The notes under the pieces were generated by a model that saw only the letters and a list, made by a program, of their open reading frames with translations, was not told where the DNA came from and did not search any database. From Chloroflexota bacterium (lineage in GTDB: Bacteria; Chloroflexota; Anaerolineae; Anaerolineales; UBA11579), in assembly GCA_013112575.1 (NCBI GenBank), contig JABFGG010000009.1:62001-126000 (forward strand): a stretch of 64,000 nucleotides of DNA, given 5' to 3'. A program made the translations under genes and the position numbers. Numbering within the stretch: position 1 is the stretch's first letter; every line of letters starts with the position of its first letter. Below are positions 33,537 to 41,671 of the stretch, piece after piece.

Positions 33537-33641
33537 GCGCAGATTATAACCAAATGGTAGTTTGCCGTGCGGTAAAATGAGGCGATTTTACAGCTTTCTC
33601 ATTGAATGTAGAGTGCAATTAAGGTGCCATATCAAACGTTC

Positions 33642-33694
33642 CGTTTGACTCCGGAGTTTGCTCCTAAGTTCGACGTAGTCAAACGTCAAACTCC
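33642..33694 (+). repeat. Interleaved inverted repeats ahead of the ABC-F gene
   Basis: CGTTTGACT (33642-33650) pairs with AGTCAAACG (33677-33685), while GGAGTTTG (33653-33660) pairs with CAAACTCC (33687-33694). The arms alternate, so the hairpins compete or form a pseudoknot. A third option is the local palindrome ACTCCGGAGT (33648-33657). It lies 35-87 bases before the ABC-F ATG and may be a leader control element or a repeat remnant. Confidence 0.5.
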
Positions 33695-33728
33695 ACCAAT
33701 AATTATTGTCATATCGTAATCAATCATC

Positions 33729-35741
33729 ATGTCGCTCATCACAGCCAATAAGCTCAGTAAGTCCTACGAGCCGGTGGAGATCTTCTCCGGGGTGTCATTT
33801 CATGTACCGGAACGGGCACGCATTGCCATCGTGGGGCCCAATGGCATTGGCAAAACCACTTTGCTGCGCATTCTGGTAGGCGAGGAAAGTCCTAGCTCGG
33901 GTGATTTCCATAAGGCGCGTAGTGCCAGCATTGGCTATTTGCCACAGAATGCCGTGCTGGAGGCTGACCATAGCCTTTGGCAGGAGTGCTTGACGGCATT
34001 TGAGGGCCTCCTAAAGCAGGAAAGAGAGTTAGGTGAATTGCAGGAAGCTGTCAGCGCAAATCCGGATGATCAAGAATTATTGGAAACTTATGGGAAGGCG
34101 CAACGTGCATTTGAAACCATAGGTGGTTATTCCTATGAAACTCGCATGCGCCAGGCGCTGGCCGGTTTAGGTTTTTCTAAAGAAGACTATGAAATGCCTC
34201 TGCCGCAGCTTTCCGGCGGACAACGCACCCGCGCCCTATTGGCGCGCCTGTTGCTTTCCGAACCCGATCTGCTGGTGCTGGATGAGCCTACCAACCACCT
34301 GGACATTGCTGCTGTGGAATGGTTGGAGAGCTATTTGCGCGAGATCGATAGTGCTGTGCTGATCGTGTCGCACGACCGCTATTTCCTTGACCGCGTGGCC
34401 AACACGATCTGGGAATTGCGGGCTGCCGGATTGGAAACCTACTCCGGCAATTACAGTAACTATGTGATGCAGCGCGATATCCGTTGGGCTGACCGGGAAG
34501 AGTTCGTCAAAACGGAACGCGCCCGCATGCTGAAGGAAATGGATTACATCCGCAAGAACATCGCCGGGCAGCGCACCCAGCAGGCCAAGGGCAAACTCAG
34601 CCGCCTTAGCCGTGAGATCCGTGCTATTGAGGAGCGTGGCTTTGCCGGTGTGCGCGGCAAAAAATGGAGCGAGGTGGGCACCTCGGGTCGTCCCATGCGG
34701 GTCGAGGAAGCCTACCAACGCCTCAAGGCGCTTCCCGATGGCCTGGACTACAAGCCGCCCAGCTTCAATATCCAGATGCGCAGCAAAGAACGCAGCGGCG
34801 AGATCATCTTGCGTGCCGAGGACCTGCAAATCGGTTACCCTGGCAAGCTGCTTTTTGAGGTGGATAAGTTGAAGTTCATGCGCCAGGAATGTGCGGCTTT
34901 GATCGGCCCAAATGGGTCGGGTAAGTCCACCTTTTTGCGTACATTATTGGAAGAGATCGAGCCGTTAGATGGGGAACCCCGGCTGGGCGCCAGCCTGGAG
35001 ATCGGTTATTTTGCGCAGGCCCATGAAGACCTCAACCCTGAGTTGAACCTGATGGAGGAGATCGAGACAGTTGCCCCGCACATGTTGCCCGGTGAGGTGC
35101 GTAGTTATTTGGGTCGCTTCCTTTTCTCTGGTGAAGATCATTTCAAATCAGTCAGTATTCTGTCGGGCGGGGAACGCGGTAGACTGGCCCTGGCCAAGCT
35201 GGCCTTATCCGATGCTAACTTACTCTTACTGGATGAGCCCACTAACCATCTTGACATCCCGGCACAGGAGGTGCTGCAAAGTGTGCTGGCCGAATTCGAA
35301 GGCACCATCCTACTGGTGTCTCACGATCGCTATCTGATCGATGCCCTGGCCACTCAGGTCTGGCGCATCGACCTTGAGAGCCAAAAGCTTCAGGTCTTTG
35401 AGGGTAGTTACAGCGAGTTCAAAACTGCACAGGATGCGGCAGTAGCACCGCGAGAAGCTTCTGCTTCTACTCCGTCTGGGAATAGTAAGGCGGTCAAGAA
35501 GGCGAAAAGCAATGGCCGCTCTAAAAATGAGCAGCGTCGGTTACAAGCCCATGTCGAGGAATTGGAAGAGGGCATCGCCAAGATAGAAGCCGAGATGGCA
35601 GAAATTGAAAAACAGCTTGCCAGCTCGTCTATTGAGCCGGGTCAAGTGCAAACGCTCAGCGAGCAATATGCGGAGTTCGAGAAACAGTTACAGGATAAGT
35701 TGGGGCAATGGGAAACTGCCACACAAAAAGCGAGCCAATGA
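33729..35741 (+). CDS. ABC-F family ATPase (ribosome-associated type)
   Basis: A 670-residue soluble protein with two ABC domains and no membrane segments. Walker A motifs: GPNGIGKTTLLRIL and GPNGSGKSTFLRTL. Signatures: LSGGQRTRALLARLLL and LSGGERGRLALAKLAL, each followed by LDEPTNHLD and the switch His in VSHDRY. The inter-domain linker (about 245-300, KTERARMLKEMDYIRKNIAG) is the P-site tRNA interaction motif region. The C-terminus is a charged coiled coil (about 590-665), as in Uup-like members. Such proteins act on stalled or antibiotic-blocked ribosomes. No ribosome site is visible before ATG; the inverted repeats upstream may matter for control. Confidence 0.93.
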   Translation: MSLITANKLSKSYEPVEIFSGVSFHVPERARIAIVGPNGIGKTTLLRILVGEESPSSGDFHKARSASIGYLPQNAVLEADHSLWQECLTAFEGLLKQERELGELQEAVSANPDDQELLETYGKAQRAFETIGGYSYETRMRQALAGLGFSKEDYEMPLPQLSGGQRTRALLARLLLSEPDLLVLDEPTNHLDIAAVEWLESYLREIDSAVLIVSHDRYFLDRVANTIWELRAAGLETYSGNYSNYVMQRDIRWADREEFVKTERARMLKEMDYIRKNIAGQRTQQAKGKLSRLSREIRAIEERGFAGVRGKKWSEVGTSGRPMRVEEAYQRLKALPDGLDYKPPSFNIQMRSKERSGEIILRAEDLQIGYPGKLLFEVDKLKFMRQECAALIGPNGSGKSTFLRTLLEEIEPLDGEPRLGASLEIGYFAQAHEDLNPELNLMEEIETVAPHMLPGEVRSYLGRFLFSGEDHFKSVSILSGGERGRLALAKLALSDANLLLLDEPTNHLDIPAQEVLQSVLAEFEGTILLVSHDRYLIDALATQVWRIDLESQKLQVFEGSYSEFKTAQDAAVAPREASASTPSGNSKAVKKAKSNGRSKNEQRRLQAHVEELEEGIAKIEAEMAEIEKQLASSSIEPGQVQTLSEQYAEFEKQLQDKLGQWETATQKASQ

Positions 35742-35756
35742 CGGCTCGCTTTTTTC
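35728..35756. terminator. Terminator overlapping the ABC-F stop codon
   Basis: GCGAGCC (35730-35736) and GGCTCGC (35743-35749) form the stem, followed by TTTTTTC on the plus strand and preceded by AAAAA for use on the minus strand. The TGA stop (35739-35741) sits in the loop, so the last codons are part of the terminator. Confidence 0.88.
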
Positions 35757-35771
35757 TTTGGTAAATGGAAA

Positions 35772-36593
35772 TTAGATCAGGCCTAGGACAGCCAGAGCAA
35801 TCAAGGGAATTGCGAGGCCATTTATGAGGAAGTGAATGACAATGCCGGGCCAGGTGTTCTTGCTGCGTTGCGCCAGGAAGCTGATCAGCAGTGTCGGAGC
35901 TAATAAGGGCAGAATGTCCCACCATTTGAAGGCATGAAAACCCCACCACAGCAAGCCGTGGATGAACCAGGCGTATTTGCCGAAGGCCAGTTCCTGTCGT
36001 GGCAGGATGTACCCTCGCCACCAGAGCTCCTCTCCGATCACGTTGACAAAGATCAATAAACTGTAACTTACAAGCGCCAGCCAGTTGCCAATAAGTCCAC
36101 CAAAGGCAGCCTCATAAATACTGAGCGGGTTGCTGACAAATTGCTCTGCTACCGGTTGAAGGAAGCCGGGCACATAGTTCGGGATAAGTATGATGCCTTG
36201 CTCTAAAAGTGTATTGTTTACCACTGTGAGGATACATATGAAAAGATTGGCTAAGATAAAGAAGCCCAATGTTCCTAGCCACAATTTCCAACTCATGCGC
36301 TTTAGCCGGAAGCGTTGACTTATGGCTGGCCATGTGAGGAGGTGGCCTTCCAGGCGTAGGGTTACAAATGCGGCGATGAGCAATCCAAGCAGCGGAAAAC
36401 CGACGCCTGCCAGATAGCCATAGAAGGGAGGGATGTCAGCAATGTTAGTGATGGCTGGCATCAGTATGTGGAAACCCAGGAAGAACAATATAGTGGGGAT
36501 GCCAAAATAGAGCAGCGAAAGCCGCCACCCCATGGGTTTTAGCTGTACATCTTGTGATGTTGGTTGAGTTTGTTTCATTGCGATGTCTGTCAT
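35772..36593 (-). CDS. CPBP family intramembrane protease
   Basis: A 273-residue polytopic protein of the CPBP (CAAX/Abi) glutamic protease family. ATG 36593 has AAAGGAG at good spacing and is preferred to the ATG at 36617. Conserved active-site motifs are intact: EELWWRGYILPRQE (EExxxR) and, in the next helices, FIHGLLWWGFHAFKWW with His residues. About eight membrane segments. Roles in the family include prenyl-protein processing and peptide self-immunity; substrate here unknown. An operator resembling that of the neighbouring TetR gene overlaps its promoter region, so it is probably repressed by TetR. Confidence 0.88.
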   Translation of the reverse strand: MTDIAMKQTQPTSQDVQLKPMGWRLSLLYFGIPTILFFLGFHILMPAITNIADIPPFYGYLAGVGFPLLGLLIAAFVTLRLEGHLLTWPAISQRFRLKRMSWKLWLGTLGFFILANLFICILTVVNNTLLEQGIILIPNYVPGFLQPVAEQFVSNPLSIYEAAFGGLIGNWLALVSYSLLIFVNVIGEELWWRGYILPRQELAFGKYAWFIHGLLWWGFHAFKWWDILPLLAPTLLISFLAQRSKNTWPGIVIHFLINGLAIPLIALAVLGLI

Positions 36594-36608
36594 TGTTGTA
36601 CTCCTTTG

Positions 36609-36633
36609 ATTATACAAACGTTAGTGTATGTAA
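36609..36633. promoter_or_regulatory. Putative TetR operator upstream of the CPBP gene
   Basis: On the minus strand the site reads TACATAC-N6-GTTTGTATAA. It shares the framework TACATAC-N6-GTNTGTATAA with the perfect operator at 37283-37318. It includes TATAAT as a possible -10 and lies 16 bases before the CPBP start codon, just ahead of the ribosome site. Confidence 0.7.
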
Positions 36634-36649
36634 ATTGGGTAAAATTTTA

Positions 36650-37273
36650 TTATTTGTTTGCTTTGTCTTGAATGCCGCGCACGAAAATCCGAGCGGCTTC
36701 TTGTGAACTACTCTGGATGGGGAAACTTTCACCAATGGTTACGAATAGGTAAGTCAAGCCATTCTGGAGGGCGATAAAAGCGTGTGTAGTGGCCATAGGG
36801 TCAAGGTCTGGGCGTATTTCTCCAGATTCAATCGCATTGGCAAAGAAGCCTGCATAAACTTCCAGACTTTGCACGTTCATTTCAACACGCTGTGCTCGCC
36901 AGGGTTCAAGTTCTGCGATGCGCGGTAAGCGGAAATTGACCAGTTCAGTGAAGGCCCGCAATTGTGGATTAGTTGCAAAATGCTCCAGTGGCCGCAGCAT
37001 CACGCGCTCGCAGATCTCTAAAAATGTTCCGCCCTCCTGAATGGCCTGCATCGTGATCTGGTCGTATTGCCCGGCATAGGTTTCCACCAACCGGCTGAAG
37101 AGATCAACTTTATTCTCGAAATGCCAGTAAATGGCCCCGCGGGTGACGCCAGCATGCTCTGCGATCTGGTTCAAAGTTGTGCCGGCATAGCCTTGTTCAC
37201 TGAAAAGGGTGAGGGCAGCTTCAATGATGGTTTTGCGGGTTGCGGCAGCTTCTTCTTTTGTGCGGCGTGGCAT
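36650..37273 (-). CDS. TetR/AcrR family transcriptional regulator
   Basis: A 207-residue repressor. The N-terminal helix-turn-helix is typical: ALTLFSEQGYAGTTLNQIAE, then HAGVTRGAIYWHFENKVDLF. The C-terminal all-helical ligand domain (about 70-200) is of AcrR-like type (TMQAIQEGGTFLEICERVMLRPLEHF), suggesting a small hydrophobic ligand. A perfect palindrome stands ten bases upstream of its start, and a related one precedes the CPBP gene just downstream. Autorepression and control of the protease are inferred from these. The MFS gene lies upstream on the same strand. Confidence 0.93.
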   Translation of the reverse strand: MPRRTKEEAAATRKTIIEAALTLFSEQGYAGTTLNQIAEHAGVTRGAIYWHFENKVDLFSRLVETYAGQYDQITMQAIQEGGTFLEICERVMLRPLEHFATNPQLRAFTELVNFRLPRIAELEPWRAQRVEMNVQSLEVYAGFFANAIESGEIRPDLDPMATTHAFIALQNGLTYLFVTIGESFPIQSSSQEAARIFVRGIQDKANK

Positions 37274-37282
37274 ATCTGGCTC

Positions 37283-37318
37283 CAGTATTATACATACTAA
37301 TGTGTATGTATAATACTG
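37283..37318. promoter_or_regulatory. Perfect palindromic operator of the TetR gene
   Basis: CAGTATTATACATAC (37283-37297), spacer TAATGT, and GTATGTATAATACTG (37304-37318) are exact reverse complements, 15-bp arms. It includes TATAAT on both strands and lies between the MFS stop (37338) and the TetR start (37273). This is the strongest candidate for the TetR binding site. Confidence 0.85.
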
Positions 37319-37337
37319 TCAAGACCATTTTTTTGAC

Positions 37338-38591
37338 CTAATCTCCGTTTGCCCCCGCTGCGATAGGTTCGTCACCGTTGTACTGCAATAAGCTGGGCCA
37401 GCGGCGCGCCACCCAGCCCACTCCTGCAATGCAGGCGATGCCCCCGGTGATGACCGCAACTGGTGCACCAAAGAATTGGGCCACCAGACCGGCCTCCAGT
37501 TCCCCTAATTGTGGCCCCCCCATAAAAAATATCTGGTTGATGCTGGTCATGCGCCCGCGCAGGTTGTCCGGGGTTTGTAGCTGGCGGATGGTGTTGCGAA
37601 TGATGGTGCTGACAGTATCACCTGCGCCGACGAACATTAAAGCAATAAAAGCAAGGGTGTAATTGGTGGATAAGCCAAAGCCAATGGTTGCCAGACCGTA
37701 TAGAACCACCGAAGCTAAAAGGATCGGCCCCTGCCGGCGCATTTCACCCATCTGGGAAACGATAGCGGCAGATAGTGCCGCTCCAATGAAGGCAGCTGAG
37801 GAGAGCAATCCGTAGCCCAATTCCCCCACATTCAGGATATCAACGGCGTAGATGGGCAGCAGGGCAAAGGCTGAGGAGAAAAAGGTAGCGATAAAATCCA
37901 GCAGCATAGTTGCCATGATCAAGGGCTGCCGCCGGATGAAGCGTACTCCATCGGCAATGGCCTGGAAATCGATACGCCCCCCACCGGCATCGCGCTGTTG
38001 TTCAACCGGACCGATACCGATCAAGGCCCAGAATATGGCTATATAAGATATGGCATTAAATAGATAAGCATAAGCCTGACCCAGGAAGGGGCTGGCCAGG
38101 ACCAGGCCACTGAGTGCCGGGCCAACAATGTTGCCGGTGGTGAAAGCGATGGATTGCATGCTAAAGGCATTGGGCAGGTCTTTAGCGGGCACCAGGTTGG
38201 GGGTCAGTGATTGGCGGGCGGGCAGATCAAAGGAAAAGGCAATGCCTTCAATAACGGTCAGTACATACAAATGCCAGAGTTGGATCTGGCCGGAAAGTGT
38301 CAGCAAGCCCAGGACCACGGCGTTTATGGTTTGTACACTCTGGGTGACGAACAGGATCTTGCGGCGGTCGAAGACGTCTGCCACCGCCCCGCCGATCAGT
38401 GAAAAGATGATGATGGGTACCACGCGGGATAACCCTACCAGTCCCAGCGCGATGGGTTGGTCTGTGAGTGTGCGAATGTGCCACAGCAAAGCCCAGAACT
38501 GCATGCGCGAACCTGCCACGGAAATCGTCAGACCGATCCACAAAAGGCGGAAGCGACGATGCAGCAAGGCAGGGGGAATGTGAAGTCTCAT
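37338..38591 (-). CDS. MFS exporter (MFS_3/EntS-like)
   Basis: A 417-residue major facilitator with about 12 membrane segments, of the EntS/macrolide-efflux-like group. Signs: RLLWIGLTISVAGSRMQFWALLWHI at the start, GGAVADVFDRRKILFVTQSVQ (motif A), and RTLQTPDNLRGRMTS-like region FRNTIRQLQTPDNLRGRMTSINQIFFMGGPQLGELEAG split over the second half. The start has AAAGG upstream. It lies directly upstream of the TetR gene on the same strand and could share its circuit, but no operator precedes it. Substrate unknown. Confidence 0.9.
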   Translation of the reverse strand: MRLHIPPALLHRRFRLLWIGLTISVAGSRMQFWALLWHIRTLTDQPIALGLVGLSRVVPIIIFSLIGGAVADVFDRRKILFVTQSVQTINAVVLGLLTLSGQIQLWHLYVLTVIEGIAFSFDLPARQSLTPNLVPAKDLPNAFSMQSIAFTTGNIVGPALSGLVLASPFLGQAYAYLFNAISYIAIFWALIGIGPVEQQRDAGGGRIDFQAIADGVRFIRRQPLIMATMLLDFIATFFSSAFALLPIYAVDILNVGELGYGLLSSAAFIGAALSAAIVSQMGEMRRQGPILLASVVLYGLATIGFGLSTNYTLAFIALMFVGAGDTVSTIIRNTIRQLQTPDNLRGRMTSINQIFFMGGPQLGELEAGLVAQFFGAPVAVITGGIACIAGVGWVARRWPSLLQYNGDEPIAAGANGD

Positions 38592-38642
38592 TTACCTTTA
38601 GTGCTTAGAGAAGCTGTAGCGATCTATCTCGCGTGGCGTTGC

Positions 38643-39470
38643 TTAGGTTCCCCAATCACGCGGATACAAAAAGTCGTAGCCAATCGTGCGGTTGCTGACC
38701 TTGGCGATAGGGGGCATGACGCGCTTGAAGTGGTTGCGCATCATACGCCTGACTACCCCCTGCACAAAATCCTCCCCGAAGCCAGCTTCCACACATTCCT
38801 GCGGCGTGTAGCGCTGGTCAACGATCAGATAAAGCAAATTGTCGGCTTCTTCGTAGGTATAGCCTAGCTCGTCCTCATCCGTCTGGCCCGCCCATAGATC
38901 GGCGGAGGGAGCTTTGTTAACGATCTCATCGGGCACGCCCAGGGCATGGGAAAGCTGGCGCACCTGGGTTTTATATAGGTCACCAATCGGATTGATGGCG
39001 CAGGCCGCATCACCATACAAGGTGCTATAGCCTAAGAGTATCTCGGTCTTGTTGCCCGTCCCTACTACCAAACCATTAAAAGCTTCCGATTGGTCATAAA
39101 GGATGATCATGCGCTGGCGTGCCATCACATTGCCCTTGCGCATATTGTCCATGTCCGGCATTTTCTCAAAAAGTGGCTCGACCATCTCTGTAATCTCCAC
39201 TGTCAGGCTTTGCACCCCAAGCTGCTCAATGACCAGTTGGGCGTGGTCCAGGGAACCCTGGGATGAGCTTTTATAGGGCATGCGCACGGCCAGCACGTTT
39301 TCGGGGCCGAGGGCCTCGGCTGCTAAGAAGCAACTCAAAGCGGAATCAATACCCCCAGACAGGCCCAGCACAGCCTTGCTAAAATCAGCGCGCCCTAATT
39401 CTTTGCGGATGAAGCCGGCTAAAACTTTTGTCGCCAGTTCGGGGTTGAGGTTCAGGTCAATGGTATTCAT
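38643..39470 (-). CDS. nadE: NAD(+) synthase, ammonia-transferring subunit
   Basis: A 275-residue N-type ATP pyrophosphatase that amidates deamido-NAD to NAD. The PP-loop S38-GGIDS43 is intact (LGLSGGIDSALSCF), as are YSTLYGDAACAINPIGDLYKTQVRQL and the NKAPSADLWAGQTDEDELGY loop. It overlaps the upstream nitrilase-type gene by one base (TGATG). Together they equal the two halves of a glutamine-dependent NadE, which is normally one chain of about 540-680 residues. NAD supply sits next to a NAD-linked hydrogenase here, although on the opposite strand. Confidence 0.95.
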   Translation of the reverse strand: MNTIDLNLNPELATKVLAGFIRKELGRADFSKAVLGLSGGIDSALSCFLAAEALGPENVLAVRMPYKSSSQGSLDHAQLVIEQLGVQSLTVEITEMVEPLFEKMPDMDNMRKGNVMARQRMIILYDQSEAFNGLVVGTGNKTEILLGYSTLYGDAACAINPIGDLYKTQVRQLSHALGVPDEIVNKAPSADLWAGQTDEDELGYTYEEADNLLYLIVDQRYTPQECVEAGFGEDFVQGVVRRMMRNHFKRVMPPIAKVSNRTIGYDFLYPRDWGT

Positions 39471-40336
39471 CAGAAAGCCCTGCCGCGTTCTGCCAGGATG
39501 CGGTTCATCTCACGTGTTACCAACCCGGTTCTTTCGTCACGCAGCAAGGGCAAGCGAGCGCGGGTGCGATGTAGTTGGTTGAGATCCAGTTCTGTGATGG
39601 TCAGGGCTTCCTCATGATAAGGACCCTGGGCCAAAAGCTCCCCATTGGGATCGTGGATCGTGGCGCCACCCCAGAAGTTAAAGCCGTCTTCGTAACCCAC
39701 CCGGTTGCAATTGGCCACAAATGAAGTGTACAGGCTCGCATAAGCCTGGGTGATATGTTCCACCCAACGTGCTGATTCCAGTTCTTCATGGCTGTTCAAG
39801 CCCCGCCCCGGGGAAACAGAGATGAATAATAGCAACTCGGCACCATCCAGCCACAATAGGTAAGGCGGTGAGGCGTGCCAGAAGTCCTCACAGACTAACA
39901 GGCCAATACGGCCGTGTGGCGTATCGAAAGCGCGTATTTGGTCACCCCAGGCAAAAAAACGCCCTTCATCAAATAAGCCATAGGTCGGCAAGTAGACTTT
40001 GTTATGCACGTGCAGCACTTTACCTTTTGAGAGGTAAGCGGCAGAGTTAAAAAAACGATGGCGATCATCCTCGTTGACAAAACCCACCACGATGTCGATG
40101 TCTTCGCTGGCTTCCAACAATTGCTTGAAGTGGGGGTCATCTTGAGTGGGTCGTGTAACCACACTGGGCACCATATCTTGAAGCAGGTAGCCTGTGAGTG
40201 AAAGTTCTGGGAAGACGATCAGGTTGGCATTTTTATCCCTGGCTTGGTTGATATAGTCCAGGTGTTTTTCCAGGTTGGCTTCAAGCACGCCGAGCTTGGT
40301 TTCGATCTGTGCCAGGGCAAGGGTTAGTTTTTTCAT
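39470..40336 (-). CDS. Nitrilase-type glutaminase subunit of split NAD synthetase
   Basis: A 288-residue carbon-nitrogen hydrolase. The triad is visible: E44 in FPELSLTGY, K113 in HNKVYLPTYG, C148 in LLVCEDFWH. These motifs match the amidohydrolase domain of glutamine-dependent NadE. The start at 40336 is chosen because the fold begins at MKKLTLALAQIETKLG; an in-frame ATG at 40453 would add 39 unrelated residues. Translation is coupled to nadE by TGATG, so it should feed ammonia to that subunit. Promoter not clear. Confidence 0.9.
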   Translation of the reverse strand: MKKLTLALAQIETKLGVLEANLEKHLDYINQARDKNANLIVFPELSLTGYLLQDMVPSVVTRPTQDDPHFKQLLEASEDIDIVVGFVNEDDRHRFFNSAAYLSKGKVLHVHNKVYLPTYGLFDEGRFFAWGDQIRAFDTPHGRIGLLVCEDFWHASPPYLLWLDGAELLLFISVSPGRGLNSHEELESARWVEHITQAYASLYTSFVANCNRVGYEDGFNFWGGATIHDPNGELLAQGPYHEEALTITELDLNQLHRTRARLPLLRDERTGLVTREMNRILAERGRAF

Positions 40337-40656
40337 TGCGGGCTTAGTTGCACTTTCGATAGAAGGGAATGGAATGTGAATAAGGCGAGAGTGAGTAGGA
40401 TAGTCTTCACAGCGGGATATTACCATGCAGCACGTTTTGTATGTGGGATTCATAACGAAGGCTTGTCAAAATGTACGTGAAATTTGTGGGGCATCATTGG
40501 TATGGTGCTAGTCTTCCAACCCTTGTTTTCCTGTGTAGACATGTAGATGACTATTTTGGTTGCTCTTGTCCTAATAAAAGCATGTCATTTGCCTCATGTC
40601 GGGCTATATGAACAGGTGTAAACTATTTGTGAAATATATTACAAACTTGGTGAACA
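40337..40656. promoter_or_regulatory. Divergent control region with a CRP/FNR-like box before hypA
   Basis: This 320-bp stretch between the NAD synthetase operon (-) and hypA (+) shows no credible gene. At 40628-40643 it has TGTGA-AATATA-TTACA, one mismatch from the CRP consensus TGTGA-N6-TCACA, inside a wider imperfect palindrome (40626-40645). It ends 13 bases before the hypA ATG, close enough to overlap the start region. The ribosome site of hypA (TTGGTGA) is weak. Confidence 0.55.
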
Positions 40657-41028
40657 ATGCACGAGCTTGCGATTGCCAGACATCTTCTGGAACTAACTCT
40701 GGAGCACGCTGAGGAAAACAAGGCCACCCGCATTGACCAGATCAACATCGTCATCGGCCAGCTTTCCTCCTTTGTCGACGAGTCCATCCAGTTCTATTGG
40801 GATATGTTGAGCGACGATACGCTGGCTAGGGGGGCTACATTGAACTTTTCGTATGTCCCTATGGAATTGACTTGCAAGCACTGCCAGCATAGCTTCTCTC
40901 CTGAAGAGTTGGCTCACATCTGCCCACAGTGCGAAAGCCTTGCTTTAGAAGTAACAGCAGGGGATCAGTGTTATTTGGAATCAATTGATATAGACACACC
41001 TGAATCGGTTGGAATGGAAAAAGTATGA
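40657..41028 (+). CDS. hypA: Hydrogenase nickel insertion protein HypA
   Basis: A 123-residue nickel metallochaperone that works with HypB to load Ni into the hydrogenase large subunit. MHELAIAR carries the Ni-binding His2 and Glu3. The structural zinc site is C73-KHC76 and C89-PQC92. It is the first gene of a six-gene maturation operon and overlaps hypB by four bases (ATGA). Confidence 0.97.
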   Translation: MHELAIARHLLELTLEHAEENKATRIDQINIVIGQLSSFVDESIQFYWDMLSDDTLARGATLNFSYVPMELTCKHCQHSFSPEELAHICPQCESLALEVTAGDQCYLESIDIDTPESVGMEKV

Positions 41029-41669
41029 ACGTAAATGTACAGGTTGTTGAAAATATTATGAGTGCCAACGAGCGTTTGGCAGCAGAAAACAGGAAAACCC
41101 TGGACGGCGCGGATGTCTTTTCAATTAACATCATGGCTTCTCCAGGCGCTGGCAAAACCTCGCTGATCGAACGCAGTCTGGAAACACTTTTGCCTGGCAA
41201 AAATGTAGCCGTCATTGACGGTGACGTGGCCACCAGCATCGACGCTGACCGGGCTGCTGCCGCAGGCGCACAGGCCGTGCAGATCAACACCGGCGGCAAT
41301 TGCCACCTGGACGCCGTCATGCTCCAGGAGGGCCTGGCCCAGCTTGACCTCGAGAATATTGATATGCTGATCGTGGAAAATGTGGGCAACCTGATCTGCC
41401 CGTCAGCATTCGATCTGGGTACCCATAAAAGTGTGTTGATCGCCTCGGTGCCGGAAGGGGACGACAAACCCTACAAATACCCGGCCATGTACCGAGGCGT
41501 AGATGCATTGGTGATTAACAAGATTGATTTGCTGCCCTATATCCCCTTTGACATGGATTACTTTAAGCAAGGTGTCAAGATTCTCAACCCCGACCTGCAG
41601 ATCTTCCCACTCTCCTGCCAGACGGGTGAAGGCCTGCCAGCCTGGCTAAAATGGTTGGAAATGGGGTAG
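41025..41669 (+). CDS. hypB: Hydrogenase nickel incorporation GTPase HypB
   Basis: A 214-residue SIMIBI-class GTPase that drives Ni delivery from HypA. The P-loop is ASPGAGKTS (K44), with IDGDVATSIDADR as switch I region and ENVGNLICPSAFDLG holding the conserved metal-site Cys. VINKIDLLPY is the guanine specificity motif. It lacks the N-terminal His-rich or CxxCGC nickel-storage part, so it is the short form. It overlaps hypA, and hypF starts two bases after its stop. Confidence 0.97.
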   Translation: MNVNVQVVENIMSANERLAAENRKTLDGADVFSINIMASPGAGKTSLIERSLETLLPGKNVAVIDGDVATSIDADRAAAAGAQAVQINTGGNCHLDAVMLQEGLAQLDLENIDMLIVENVGNLICPSAFDLGTHKSVLIASVPEGDDKPYKYPAMYRGVDALVINKIDLLPYIPFDMDYFKQGVKILNPDLQIFPLSCQTGEGLPAWLKWLEMG

Positions 41670-41671
41670 CT

